Positions 8,143 through 16,495 of a stretch of DNA of 57,068 bases are shown here, piece after piece. Origin of the DNA: DAIDKA01 sp049792815 (GTDB lineage Bacteria > Pseudomonadota > Gammaproteobacteria > Steroidobacterales > Steroidobacteraceae); assembly GCA_049792815.1 (NCBI GenBank), contig JBARBG010000171.1, positions 1 through 57,068 of the forward strand, written 5' to 3'. The translations under genes were made by a program, and so were the position numbers. Below the pieces are notes generated by a model, which ran no database searches, had not been told where the DNA came from, and saw only the letters and a list, made by a program, of their open reading frames with translations. The first letter of the stretch is position 1, and each line of letters starts with the position of its first letter.

Positions 8143-9861
8143 ATGTACACCACCAGTTCAGCCATGTTGTCGGCCCTGCGCGAAGCGGGCGTGCAGTATC
8201 TGTTCGTGAATCTGGGCAGCGACCACAGCGCCTTCATGGAGGCCTATGCCATCGCCCGGGCGTCAAAGCAGGCAGGGGGGTTTCCCTATCCGGATGTCAT
8301 CACCTGCCCGAACGAAATGGTGGCCCTGAGCGCCGCGCACGGTCATGCGGCGGTCAGCGGGCGGGCCCAGGCGGTGCTGGTACATGTGGAGTGCGGGACG
8401 CAGGCGCTCGCGGGGGCCGTCCACAATGCGGCCAAGGGCCGCGTGCCGGTGCTGATCATGGCCGGCATGTCCCCCGCCACGCAGGAGGGCGAGGCGCGCG
8501 GCAGCCGCAATGAGTTCATCCACTGGATCCAGGATGTCTTTGACCAGCGCGGCCTGGTGCGCGGCTACATGCGCTATGACAATGAGATCCGGGTCGGGGC
8601 CAATGCACCGCAGATCGTGCACCGTGCGTTGCAGGTCGCCAGCAGCGATCCGAAGGGCCCCGTATACCTGGTGGCGGCGCGCGAGATCCTCGAGCAGGAA
8701 GTCACACCGCACCGCGAGGACGTGCGCCTGTGGCCGCGCCTCGGCGCGGGCGCCCTGGCACCCGAGGACGCCCTGGAGGTGGCCCGGATGCTGCTGGAGG
8801 CCCGACGGCCCCTGGCGGTCACGACCTACCTGGGGCGCGTCCCGGCGGCCGTTGCCGAGCTGACGCGGCTGTGTCGCCGGCTTGGGATGGGCGTGCTGGA
8901 GTCGGTGCCCTCCACGGTCAACTTTGCGCCCGATGATCCCCTGCACCAGGGCTGCCAGTGGAATGAGAAGCGCCAGAATCCGGCGCTCGCGGAAGCCGAC
9001 ACCATCCTGGTCCTGGACAGCGATGTGCCGTGGATACCGTTGATCAACCGGCCCGCGGCGGCTGCCCGGATCCTGCATATCGACGTGGACCCGCTGAAGC
9101 AGCAGATGCCGCTGTGGTATCTGCGCGCCACGCGCGCCTGGCGCGCGGACGCGGCCACCGCGCTGCGCCAGATCAACGCCGCGCTGGACACGCTGCACAT
9201 CGATGCGGCCGCGGTGCGCGAGCGCGCCGCGCATCTCGCCCAGCGGCACGCCGCCTTGCGTGCTGAACTTGCAAAGCTGGAGCAACCCGGCGAGGTGCTC
9301 ACGGCCGAATACGTGACGGCGCAGGTTCGCGAGGCCATCGGCCCGGACGCCCTGGTGATGAGCGAGGCGGTGACCAATTTTCATGTGGTGACCAATCACT
9401 CGGGACGCACCAAGCCCGGCACGTACTTCGTGAGCGGCGGTGGCTCGCTGGGCTGGAACGGGGGCGCGGCGATCGGTGCCAAGCTCGCGCGTCCGGAGGC
9501 GCTGGTGTGCGCCTTCACGGGTGATGGCACCTACATGTTTTCCATACCCTCGACGGTGCACTGGATCGCCCGCCGCTACCGCACGCCCTTCCTGCAGATC
9601 GTGTTCAACAACCAGGGGTGGCGCGCGCCGAAGTTCTCGATGCTGGGCGTGCATCCTGAAGGGTTCGGCAGCCGCGCCGAGGAGCTGGACATCCGTTTTG
9701 AGCCGCCGCCGGATTACTCGGGGATCGCCGCGGCGGCCGGTGGCGCGCATGCGGAGATCGTGAAAAAGCCCGAAGAGGTCGCCCCGGCGCTGCAACGTGC
9801 CCTGCAGGCGCTGCGCGCGGGCCGCTGCGCCGTGGTCGATGCCTGGCTACCGCGTCTTTAG
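8143..9861 (+). CDS. Thiamine diphosphate-dependent enzyme (acetolactate synthase-like)
   Basis: A 572-residue ThDP enzyme with the three-domain layout of acetolactate synthase, benzoylformate decarboxylase and benzaldehyde lyase. The cofactor-activating Glu58 is in CPNEMVALSAAHG. The diphosphate/Mg-binding motif runs from GDG at about 460-462 to NNQGW at 489-493. The central domain shows the usual VLDSDVPW pattern. The product is either carboligation or decarboxylation of a 2-oxo acid. No regulatory subunit gene is adjacent, so it is probably not the biosynthetic acetolactate synthase. Neighbours suggest an aromatic 2-oxo acid or aldehyde, but this is inference. No clear Shine-Dalgarno sequence precedes the ATG. 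Confidence 0.87.
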   Translation: MYTTSSAMLSALREAGVQYLFVNLGSDHSAFMEAYAIARASKQAGGFPYPDVITCPNEMVALSAAHGHAAVSGRAQAVLVHVECGTQALAGAVHNAAKGRVPVLIMAGMSPATQEGEARGSRNEFIHWIQDVFDQRGLVRGYMRYDNEIRVGANAPQIVHRALQVASSDPKGPVYLVAAREILEQEVTPHREDVRLWPRLGAGALAPEDALEVARMLLEARRPLAVTTYLGRVPAAVAELTRLCRRLGMGVLESVPSTVNFAPDDPLHQGCQWNEKRQNPALAEADTILVLDSDVPWIPLINRPAAAARILHIDVDPLKQQMPLWYLRATRAWRADAATALRQINAALDTLHIDAAAVRERAAHLAQRHAALRAELAKLEQPGEVLTAEYVTAQVREAIGPDALVMSEAVTNFHVVTNHSGRTKPGTYFVSGGGSLGWNGGAAIGAKLARPEALVCAFTGDGTYMFSIPSTVHWIARRYRTPFLQIVFNNQGWRAPKFSMLGVHPEGFGSRAEELDIRFEPPPDYSGIAAAAGGAHAEIVKKPEEVAPALQRALQALRAGRCAVVDAWLPRL

Positions 9862-9872
9862 CGCGTCTTTAG
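9851..9872. repeat. Perfect 11-bp tandem duplication at a convergent gene junction
   Basis: CGCGTCTTTAG occurs twice back to back. The first copy supplies the stop codon of the plus-strand ThDP enzyme, and the junction supplies the TAA stop of the minus-strand decarboxylase. Confidence 0.9.
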
Positions 9873-10907
9873 ATTGAACACCTGCTCGGCGTTGGTCTGG
9901 AAGAACTTCTTCTTGTCCGCCGCGCTCATGTCGATCGCATCGCAGGCCGCCACTTCGCTGGCGACGAACTGGTAGGGATAGTCCATGGCGTACAGCACCC
10001 GCTCGGCGCCTAGCACCTGCTGCGCAAAGGTGATCGCTGGGCCCCAGGGCATGCCGCTGCAGGTCACATAGATGTTCTGGCGCATGTAGTCACTGGGCAG
10101 GCCGCGCAGCGGCTTCCAGTGCGGATAGCGCTTGGAGTGCAGGGTGGCCCGGTACATGTAGTCGAGCCGGAACAGCCAGTAGGGCAGGGCTTCTCCCATG
10201 TGGCCGATCACGATCCGCAGTTTCGGAAAGCGGTCAAAGACCCCACTGACGATCAGGCGCAGCACGTGCAGCGCGGTCTCCACGCCGAACCCGAAAATCG
10301 CGCCATCCAGGCCGGCTTCCAGGAACGGGGCGATCATCCGGTCCGAGGGCGTGTTGGGATGGATGTAGATGGGGGCATCGCAGGCCTCGGCCGCGGCGAA
10401 AATGTCCCAGTACTTCTGATCGTCCAGATACTCGCTGTGCACATGGGAGTTGAGGATGACGGCATTGAAGCCCAGCTTGCGGATGCCACGCTCGATTTCC
10501 TGCGCCGCGGCGGCCGGATCCTGCGGCGCGATGGCGGTCATGCCCGCCAGGCGCTGCGGGTACTTCGCAATGGCCGCGGCCAGCTCATCGTTGGTCGCAC
10601 GGGCCAGCGCAGTGCCGGTGGCCGCATCAAAGATGTGCGCCCCCGGGGAGGTCAGGGCCAGCACCTGCACGTCAATGCCCGTGGCATCCATGTCGGCGAT
10701 GCGCCGCTCGTCCAGCCACTGCAGGCGTTCAATGATCCCGGTGGCCCGGGCGCTGCTGCTGCCGAGGTAAAACCCCCACATCGAGTTGAAGCCGATGTCA
10801 TCGATGCTCTTGCGGGCCAGGGCCTCCCGATACATGCGCAGCATATCCGCGGTGGCCCACGCCTCTTCGGTGGCGATGCGGCGGTAGGCGAGTTTTTCGG
10901 CTGACAT
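9858..10907 (-). CDS. ligW: Amidohydrolase-family decarboxylase, LigW-like (5-carboxyvanillate decarboxylase)
   Basis: A 349-residue metal-dependent decarboxylase of the amidohydrolase (ACMSD/LigW) group. It resembles LigW, which decarboxylates 5-carboxyvanillate to vanillate in the dehydrodivanillate (biphenyl lignin dimer) pathway. Shared features are the start RIATEEAW with metal-ligand Glu, the GERRIADMD-type segment, His183 in YIHPN, EAGLDGAIFGFGVE, His236 in GHMGEALPYW, Asp309 in YAMDYPYQ, and the KKKFFQTNAE end. AGGGAGA precedes the ATG at 10907, which is preferred over upstream starts. A close relative acting on another hydroxybenzoate, such as gamma-resorcylate, is possible. A LigM-like demethylase about 1.2 kb away is the next enzyme expected after LigW. 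Confidence 0.82.
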   Translation of the reverse strand: MSAEKLAYRRIATEEAWATADMLRMYREALARKSIDDIGFNSMWGFYLGSSSARATGIIERLQWLDERRIADMDATGIDVQVLALTSPGAHIFDAATGTALARATNDELAAAIAKYPQRLAGMTAIAPQDPAAAAQEIERGIRKLGFNAVILNSHVHSEYLDDQKYWDIFAAAEACDAPIYIHPNTPSDRMIAPFLEAGLDGAIFGFGVETALHVLRLIVSGVFDRFPKLRIVIGHMGEALPYWLFRLDYMYRATLHSKRYPHWKPLRGLPSDYMRQNIYVTCSGMPWGPAITFAQQVLGAERVLYAMDYPYQFVASEVAACDAIDMSAADKKKFFQTNAEQVFNLKTR

Positions 10908-10999
10908 AGCGTCTCCCTTATGAGGCAATCCAAGCAGGCGCGCATGATAGCGGACTATACTTGCGCGCAGTTGCACAGGAGCCTTTGGCGGCGAACACG

Positions 11000-11887
11000 A
11001 TGTCCAAATACCAACCGAAAATCGATCTGCAAAAGATTACCGCCATCGATATCCACACGCACGCCACGATTTCCGGGCGCGCGCCGCGGGATCCGTGTGC
11101 CCATGCCTTCGATGAGCAGATGATGAAGTACTTCCGCTCCGGCAAGGCGCCGACGATTGCCGAGGTGGCGCAGTACTACCGGGAGCGCAACCTGGCGGCG
11201 GTCATCTTCACCGTGGACGCCGAAGCCGGCGCCGGGCATTGGCGCATCGCCAATGAAGAGGTGGCGGAGGTCGCCGCCGACAACAATGATGTGCTGATTC
11301 CGTTTGCCAGCATCGATCCGGCGCGCGGCAAGATGGGCGTGCGCGAGGCCCGGCGCCTGATCGAGGACTACGGCGTGCGCGGCTTCAAATTCCATCCCTC
11401 GATGCAGGCGTTCTATCCCAACGACACCAAGTGCTATCCGCTGTATGAGGAAATCGCGGCGGCGGGCCTGCCGGCCCTGTTTCACACCGGGCAGACCGGC
11501 GTCGGCGCGGGGCTCCCGGGCGGCATGGGTGTCAAGCTCAAGTATTCCAATCCCATCTACCTGGACGATGTGGCCGCCGACATCCCGGCGCTCACCATCG
11601 TCATGGCGCACCCGTCCTTTCCCTGGCAGGACGAGGCCCTGGCCATTGCGACGCACAAGCACAATACCTGGATCGATCTGTCCGGATGGTCACCCAAGTA
11701 TTTCCCTGCGAATCTCGTGCAATATGCAAACTCCCTGATCAAGGACCGGGTGCTGTTCGGTTCGGACTATCCGGCCATCACCCCTGACCGCTGGCTGGCG
11801 GATTTCGAGAAGCTGCCCATTAAACCCGAAGTGCGGCCCATGATCCTGAAGGAAAACGCCATCCGGCTGCTGGGGCTTCGCAGCTGA
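11000..11887 (+). CDS. Amidohydrolase, CouO-like (4-hydroxyphenyl-beta-ketoacyl-CoA hydrolase type)
   Basis: A 295-residue amidohydrolase-superfamily protein. The His-x-His metal motif is at His19-Thr-His21, with further His in FKFHPS, ALFHTGQ and VMAHPS, and the metal-ligand Asp in LFGSDYP. The sequence resembles proteins annotated as 4-hydroxyphenyl-beta-ketoacyl-CoA hydrolase (CouO), which cleave the side chain of activated hydroxycinnamates. I recall this similarity and have not tested it. The start MSKYQPKIDL at 11000 is chosen over an in-frame TTG at 10961 because the latter adds a low-complexity leader. AGGAG lies 18 bases upstream, rather far. The gene is divergent from the LigW-like gene. 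Confidence 0.75.
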   Translation: MSKYQPKIDLQKITAIDIHTHATISGRAPRDPCAHAFDEQMMKYFRSGKAPTIAEVAQYYRERNLAAVIFTVDAEAGAGHWRIANEEVAEVAADNNDVLIPFASIDPARGKMGVREARRLIEDYGVRGFKFHPSMQAFYPNDTKCYPLYEEIAAAGLPALFHTGQTGVGAGLPGGMGVKLKYSNPIYLDDVAADIPALTIVMAHPSFPWQDEALAIATHKHNTWIDLSGWSPKYFPANLVQYANSLIKDRVLFGSDYPAITPDRWLADFEKLPIKPEVRPMILKENAIRLLGLRS

Positions 11888-12014
11888 CCGCCCCGGGGTG
11901 GTGCGCCAGCCATTTGCCCGACAGATAGTCGGTATCGCGCAAACCGCGTTGCGGCATAATGGCGGCCGGTGGACAATGCGCACCCTAAAAACGACAGTCC
12001 ATGCCATTTCCTGA

Positions 12015-12055
12015 TCCCGACGCGCCCCTAAGGCAGTTGCGGGAGGGTTTTCTTT
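12015..12055 (+). promoter_or_regulatory. Possible attenuator hairpin in the ligM leader
   Basis: In the 193-bp gap before the demethylase, TCCC (12015-12018) and CGC (12021-12023) can pair with GCGGGA (12039-12044), followed by GGG and TTTTCTTT. This resembles a weak intrinsic terminator inside the leader and could attenuate ligM transcription or end the amidohydrolase transcript. The stem has a bulge and a large loop. Confidence 0.3.
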
Positions 12056-12080
12056 AGATGTTTCTTCAAGAGGTGGGGCA

Positions 12081-13484
12081 ATGAGCCAGCAGAACCTGGA
12101 AAGTGTGTTGAAGGCGGCCGGCAATCCGGTCCAGATGTTGCGCAATTCGAAGATCGGCGCCTACGTGTACCCGGTGGTACCGAGCGAGTACACCAACTGG
12201 CGCGACGAGCAGCGGGCCTGGCGCGAAAGCGCGGTGCTGTTCGACCAGTCGCACCACATGGCGGAGTTCACGGTCAAGGGCCCGGACGCCCTGAAGCTGA
12301 TGTCCTACTGCACCATCAACAGCTTCAACAACTTCACGATCGGCAAGGCCAAGCAGATGGTGCCGATCAGCTATGACGGCTATGTCATCGGCGACGGCAT
12401 CCTGTTCTACGAGGACAAGGACGAGCTGGTGTTCGTCGGCCGCGCTCCCACGGTGAACTGGCTGCAGTTCCAGGCCGAGACCGGCACCTTCAAGGTCGAT
12501 ACCATTCGTGACGACCGTTCCCCTTCGGCGCCACGCGGCAAGGCCGTCACCCGCCGTCGCTATCGCTTCCAGATCCAGGGTCCGCATGCCTGGAAAGTCA
12601 TCGAGAAGTTGAATGGCGGGCCGCTGCCGCAGGAAATCAAGTTCTTCAACTGGAGCACCATCAATCTGGGCGGCCAGAAGGTCAAGGCGCTGCGTCATGG
12701 CATGGCCGGCGCGCCGGGACTTGAGATCTGGGGCCCGTACGCCGAATACGAGAAGGTCTTCAATACCATCATGGAAGCGGGCCGGGAGTTCGGCCTGACG
12801 GCCGTGGGCTCGCGCGCCTATGCCTCCAATACTCTGGAGTCCGGTTGGATACCGTCCCCGCTGCCGGCCGTGTACAGCGGCGAGAGCATGAAGAAGTACC
12901 GTGAGTGGCTGCCGGCCAGCAGTTACGAGGCCACCGGCTCGATTGCCGGCAGCTTCGTGTCGGACCGCATCGAAGACTATTACACGACGCCGTACGATCT
13001 GGGCTACGGTCCGTTCGTGAAGTTCGACCACGAGTTCGCCGGTCGTGACGCGCTCGAGAAGTTCTCCAAGCTGCCGCACCGGAACAAGGTGACCTTCGCC
13101 TGGAACGGCGAGGACATGGCGAAGATCTTCGCTTCGTTCTTCCATCCCGGGAAGCTTTCGAACAAGTACTTCGAGTGGCCGATCGCAAACTATGGTTCGT
13201 CCTCCTTCGACGCGGTCAAGAAGGGCGGCAAGGTCGTCGGCTACTCCATGTTCGGTGGCTACAGCTACAACGAGCGCACCGCGCTGTCGCTGGGTGTGGT
13301 CAATCCGGACGTACAGGTCGGCGAAGAGCTCACGCTGGTTTGGGGCGAAGCCGACGGCGGCACCGCCAAGCCCACCGTGGAGCGTCACGAGCAGACCCAA
13401 GTGCGGGTGCAGGTCGCCGCAGTGCCCTACGGTGAGGATGCCCGCAAGCACTACGCTTCGGGCTGGCGCACCCAGAGCAAGTAA
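12081..13484 (+). CDS. ligM: Tetrahydrofolate-dependent aromatic O-demethylase (LigM/DesA family)
   Basis: A 467-residue protein of the GcvT-like aminomethyltransferase fold. Length and sequence fit Sphingobium LigM (vanillate/3-O-methylgallate) and DesA (syringate) O-demethylases rather than glycine-cleavage T-protein (about 365 residues). Matching stretches are MLRNSKIGAYVYPVV, SAVLFDQSHHM, VIGDGILFY, RHGMAGAPGLEIWGPY, NTLESGWIPSPLPAVY and GGYSYNE. The enzyme moves the aromatic methoxyl methyl to tetrahydrofolate, giving 5-methyl-THF and a catechol such as protocatechuate. A GAGG motif lies before the ATG. A strong terminator follows, so it is a single-gene unit. The MetF-like reductase at 17.4 kb could take over the 5-methyl-THF. 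Which methoxylated substrate it prefers is unknown. Confidence 0.88.
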   Translation: MSQQNLESVLKAAGNPVQMLRNSKIGAYVYPVVPSEYTNWRDEQRAWRESAVLFDQSHHMAEFTVKGPDALKLMSYCTINSFNNFTIGKAKQMVPISYDGYVIGDGILFYEDKDELVFVGRAPTVNWLQFQAETGTFKVDTIRDDRSPSAPRGKAVTRRRYRFQIQGPHAWKVIEKLNGGPLPQEIKFFNWSTINLGGQKVKALRHGMAGAPGLEIWGPYAEYEKVFNTIMEAGREFGLTAVGSRAYASNTLESGWIPSPLPAVYSGESMKKYREWLPASSYEATGSIAGSFVSDRIEDYYTTPYDLGYGPFVKFDHEFAGRDALEKFSKLPHRNKVTFAWNGEDMAKIFASFFHPGKLSNKYFEWPIANYGSSSFDAVKKGGKVVGYSMFGGYSYNERTALSLGVVNPDVQVGEELTLVWGEADGGTAKPTVERHEQTQVRVQVAAVPYGEDARKHYASGWRTQSK

Positions 13485-13509
13485 GGTTTGAAGTCCTGGC
13501 TTTGAGCCG

Positions 13510-13544
13510 CGGGGTGGGAAGCAATTCCCACCCCGTTTTGTTTT
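13510..13544 (+). terminator. Strong intrinsic terminator after ligM
   Basis: A perfect 11-bp stem (13510-13520 with 13525-13535) carries a GCAA tetraloop and is followed by TTTTGTTTT. The T-run overlaps the stop codon of the convergent acyl-CoA dehydrogenase. Confidence 0.95.
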
Positions 13545-15252
13545 AGAGCTTTGCCCGGCCGATGATGCCGCTGCCGCCGGCCACAATGGCGGCAAGGCTG
13601 CGGGCCCGTGGCAGGATGTGCGCGGCGTAGAACTCCGCGTGGTCCGGCATCGAGCCTGCCGCCAGTGCCCACTGCCAGCCGCCCGCCACGACGCCCAGCC
13701 ACTGCAGGAAGGGGTAGGCGATACTGCCCACGACTTCGCTGTGATTGCTGCCTGCGTTCAGCAGCTGCTGCACGTGCTGGCGCAGCGCGGCGCACTCACT
13801 CAGGAGTGGCCCACGCAGCGGTGCTGCGGCCGCAAGCCCCTGGGCCGCGTGTTCCATCTGCACCAGCAGTTCCTCAAACCCCTGCGCCCGGTCGCGCAGG
13901 ATCTTGCGTCCCAGCAGATCCTGGGCCTGGATGAAGTTTGTGCCTTCGAACACCGGACCGATGCGTGCATCCCGATAGAGCTGCGAAGCCTCGCAGTCAT
14001 CGACGTAGCCGGTGCCGCCATGCACCTGCACGGCGAGCGACGAGACCTCGACGGCGGTGTCGGAGGCCCACGCCTTCACCAGCGGCGTCAAGAGGCCCAG
14101 GCGCCGTTCGGCGCGGGCGCGGGTGCCAGGATCGGTCCTGGCGCCATGCACCACATCCAGTGCCGCAGCCGCGCAGTACGCCAGGCAGCGCGCGGCATGC
14201 GTAAGCACATTCATGGTCAGCAGCATGCGCCGTACATCGGCGTGTTCGATGATGGGCCGCTGGGCGCCGTGCGCATCCCGACCCTGGCGCCGCTCGCCGG
14301 CATAGGCCAGGGCCAGTTGCCGCGCGCGTTCGGCCACACCCGTGGAATGCAGGCCCACCCCGATGCGCATGTGATTCATCATGGTGAACATGCAGCCCAG
14401 GCCATTGTGCCGCTCGCCGATGAGCCAGCCGCGGGCGCCGGCGTTCTCGCCGAGCACCATGGCGCAGGTGGGACTCGCGCGAATGCCCATCTTGTGTTCC
14501 AGCGAAACGGCGCGCAGATCATTGTCGATCCAGGCGCCCTCATGCCTCAGACGGCGCGGCACCAGAAACAGCGACAAGCCCTTGACCCCGGATGGCGCGT
14601 CCGGCGTACGCGCCAGCACCAGGTGGATGATGTTCTGCGCCAGGTCATGCTCGCCCCAGGAGATGAATATCTTGCGCCCCGTCAGCAGCCACGAGTCCGC
14701 GTCGGGTCGGGCCTGTGTGCGCACGGTGGACAGGTCCGAGCCGGCCTGAGGTTCGGTGAGGCTCATGGCGGCGGGCCACTCCCCGCTCACCAGGCAGGGC
14801 AGGTACAAGGCCTGCAGCTTGGCATCCGCATGGACCCGCAGCACTTCGACGGCGCCGACCCCGCTCTCGGGCAACATCGCGAACGCCAGGTTGGCGCCGC
14901 CCCAGATCTCGGTGGTGGCCGCGGCCAGCAGCATCGGCAAGGCCTGTCCACCCCAGGCCTCAGGTGCGCCAAGCGCGGGCCAGCCGTCGGCGCAGAACTT
15001 CTGCCAGGCCTGCGGGAAGCCTGCGGCAGTGGTCACGCCCGCGGCGGTGAGTGTTGCGCCCTGTGTATCACCAATGCGGTTCAGGGGCGACAACACCTCA
15101 CGGGCCAGGCGCGCCGCACCTTCGAGCACCGCGCTCGCGGTCTCGCCCAGGACTTCCTCGTGCTCTGCCGTAGCGCTGAATCCGCAATGGCGCGCCGCCT
15201 GTTCCTGGGCTGCTCTGATCAGCTGCAGCGGTGCTTCATAAGGAGCCGTCAT
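13543..15252 (-). CDS. Acyl-CoA dehydrogenase (long form, DmdC-like)
   Basis: A 569-residue FAD-dependent acyl-CoA dehydrogenase with an extra C-terminal helical region, as in the roughly 590-residue DmdC/FadE-like class rather than the usual 380-residue enzymes. Visible motifs are the MSLTEPQAGSDLS FAD/substrate loop, FISWGEHDL, HKMGIRASPT, QVHGGTGYVDD, and the putative catalytic Glu in RIGPVFEGTN. It introduces a 2,3 double bond into an acyl-CoA. The downstream CouO-like hydrolase and SDR would fit beta-oxidation-type shortening of a phenylpropanoid side chain, as CouN does for dihydrocinnamates. This is inference. It lies 15 bp after the LysR gene on the same strand and is probably co-transcribed with it. 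Confidence 0.9.
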   Translation of the reverse strand: MTAPYEAPLQLIRAAQEQAARHCGFSATAEHEEVLGETASAVLEGAARLAREVLSPLNRIGDTQGATLTAAGVTTAAGFPQAWQKFCADGWPALGAPEAWGGQALPMLLAAATTEIWGGANLAFAMLPESGVGAVEVLRVHADAKLQALYLPCLVSGEWPAAMSLTEPQAGSDLSTVRTQARPDADSWLLTGRKIFISWGEHDLAQNIIHLVLARTPDAPSGVKGLSLFLVPRRLRHEGAWIDNDLRAVSLEHKMGIRASPTCAMVLGENAGARGWLIGERHNGLGCMFTMMNHMRIGVGLHSTGVAERARQLALAYAGERRQGRDAHGAQRPIIEHADVRRMLLTMNVLTHAARCLAYCAAAALDVVHGARTDPGTRARAERRLGLLTPLVKAWASDTAVEVSSLAVQVHGGTGYVDDCEASQLYRDARIGPVFEGTNFIQAQDLLGRKILRDRAQGFEELLVQMEHAAQGLAAAAPLRGPLLSECAALRQHVQQLLNAGSNHSEVVGSIAYPFLQWLGVVAGGWQWALAAGSMPDHAEFYAAHILPRARSLAAIVAGGSGIIGRAKL

Positions 15253-15267
15253 GGCGGTTAAGACCGA

Positions 15268-16197
15268 TCAGGCCTGAAGGTCCCGCGCCATGTCGATGAA
15301 CAGTGAGCGCAGCCAGGTGTGTCCGGGGTCCTGCTCGTTGCGGTGGTGCCAGAGCAGGATCTCGTGACCGTCCAGCGCGTCGAAGGGCAGGGCGAAGATC
15401 TTCAGCGGCACCAGCGGCATCACCAGCCGCGCCACCCGCTCGGGCACCGTGGCGGCGAAGGGTGAGCCGGGAAGCATGAACAGCATTTCCAAAAGGCTCT
15501 GGGTGGTCGCCCGCACGTTCAGATCCATGCCGATCATGCGCCGGACCAGCTCCTCCACCGGCGCGGTGTGTCCATTGGGGCGGGCAAAGATGTGCGGCAG
15601 GGCCTGATAGTCGGCGAGCGTCATGCTGTCCCCAAGGATAGCCATCTCCTTTGACATCACACACACCCAGCGTACCGGGCGCAGCGGCACGAACTTCAGG
15701 GTCTCGGGAAACTCACCCAGTCCGTACACCCCGGTGATGTTCAGCGACAGGCACAGGTCAGCGTCGCCATAGCTCAGGCGCGTGAGGCTGGTCTGGGAGA
15801 CCTGCTCGACGTGGCACTGGATCTGGGGCGCTTCGCGTGCCATCCGGCCCAGCACCCGCGGCACCAGTTCCGGGATGGCCTCATCGGTGGCGATCACGGT
15901 ATAGGTGCGCCGCACCGTTGCCGGGTCAAACGTCGGCTGGGTCCCAAGCGTCGCCTGGACCTTCAACAGGGCCTCCCGCACCGGTTGCGCCAGGGAGAGC
16001 GCGCGTGGCGTCAGCTCCATTTCCCGCCCCACCCGCACCAGCAGCGCATCCTGGAAGTAATCGCGCAGTTTCTGCAGTGAGGCGCTCATGGCCGGCTGGG
16101 ACAGAAATACCCTCTCGGCGGCACGGGTGACGTTTTTCTCCTGCAGCAAGGCGTCGAGCGCAATCAGCAGATTCAGGTCGAAGCGGTTCAGCTGCAT
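15268..16197 (-). CDS. LysR-type transcriptional regulator (NodD-like)
   Basis: A 309-residue LysR regulator. The N-terminus MQLNRFDLNLLIALDALL leads to a winged helix (VTRAAERVFLSQPAMS), followed by an effector-binding domain with TYTVIATDEAIPELVPRVL, typical of the NodD/PcpR/LinR branch that responds to aromatic ligands. The ATG at 16197 starts exactly at the conserved NodD-type opening, so the in-frame GTG at 16224 is less likely. It sits immediately upstream of the acyl-CoA dehydrogenase on the same strand and is divergent from fdhD. An inverted repeat 38 bp upstream is a likely operator. It may control the dehydrogenase, itself and perhaps ligM. Confidence 0.9.
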   Translation of the reverse strand: MQLNRFDLNLLIALDALLQEKNVTRAAERVFLSQPAMSASLQKLRDYFQDALLVRVGREMELTPRALSLAQPVREALLKVQATLGTQPTFDPATVRRTYTVIATDEAIPELVPRVLGRMAREAPQIQCHVEQVSQTSLTRLSYGDADLCLSLNITGVYGLGEFPETLKFVPLRPVRWVCVMSKEMAILGDSMTLADYQALPHIFARPNGHTAPVEELVRRMIGMDLNVRATTQSLLEMLFMLPGSPFAATVPERVARLVMPLVPLKIFALPFDALDGHEILLWHHRNEQDPGHTWLRSLFIDMARDLQA

Positions 16198-16234
16198 TGA
16201 GTCGTCAAGTCCTTGTCCAGGCACCTATATTGGA

Positions 16235-16255
16235 TGCGGATAGTGCCCATCCGCA
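16235..16255. promoter_or_regulatory. Inverted repeat, probable LysR operator
   Basis: TGCGGAT, a 7-base spacer and ATCCGCA form a perfect 21-bp interrupted palindrome just upstream of the LysR gene. It contains the T-N11-A spacing expected of LysR boxes. Its place in the LysR/fdhD divergent gap fits autoregulation. The rest of the 298-bp gap shows no gene. Confidence 0.5.
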
Positions 16256-16495
16256 AAAATGATTGCCCAGATTACACCTGAGCCCTTAACGTGCCGCACC
16301 ACAATTATGCAAGTGCCGTTGCCGGCCCCTCGCAGTGCAAAAATATGTTATCCGTCGTAGGGTTCGGCACCGGTGTGCGACAATCCGGGGCGATCAGGTA
16401 TTAACCGCCATGCACTCCATCGACTGCCGAATTCCCCGAACTCTCACTCTCAAGGCCGCCTCTTGGGTGGCCCCCCAGGCTTTGCCAGTCTAGCC

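Noticed and set aside
12081..13484. Glycine-cleavage T protein
   Set aside because: The protein is about 100 residues longer than GcvT, matches LigM/DesA motifs, and no gcvH or gcvP is nearby.
12066..13595. 509-residue antisense open frame opposite ligM
   Set aside because: No family features; the plus strand encodes a well-supported O-demethylase with a terminator.
13618..15261. 547-residue plus-strand frame opposite the acyl-CoA dehydrogenase
   Set aside because: The minus strand carries FAD and catalytic motifs; the plus frame is a GC-driven shadow.
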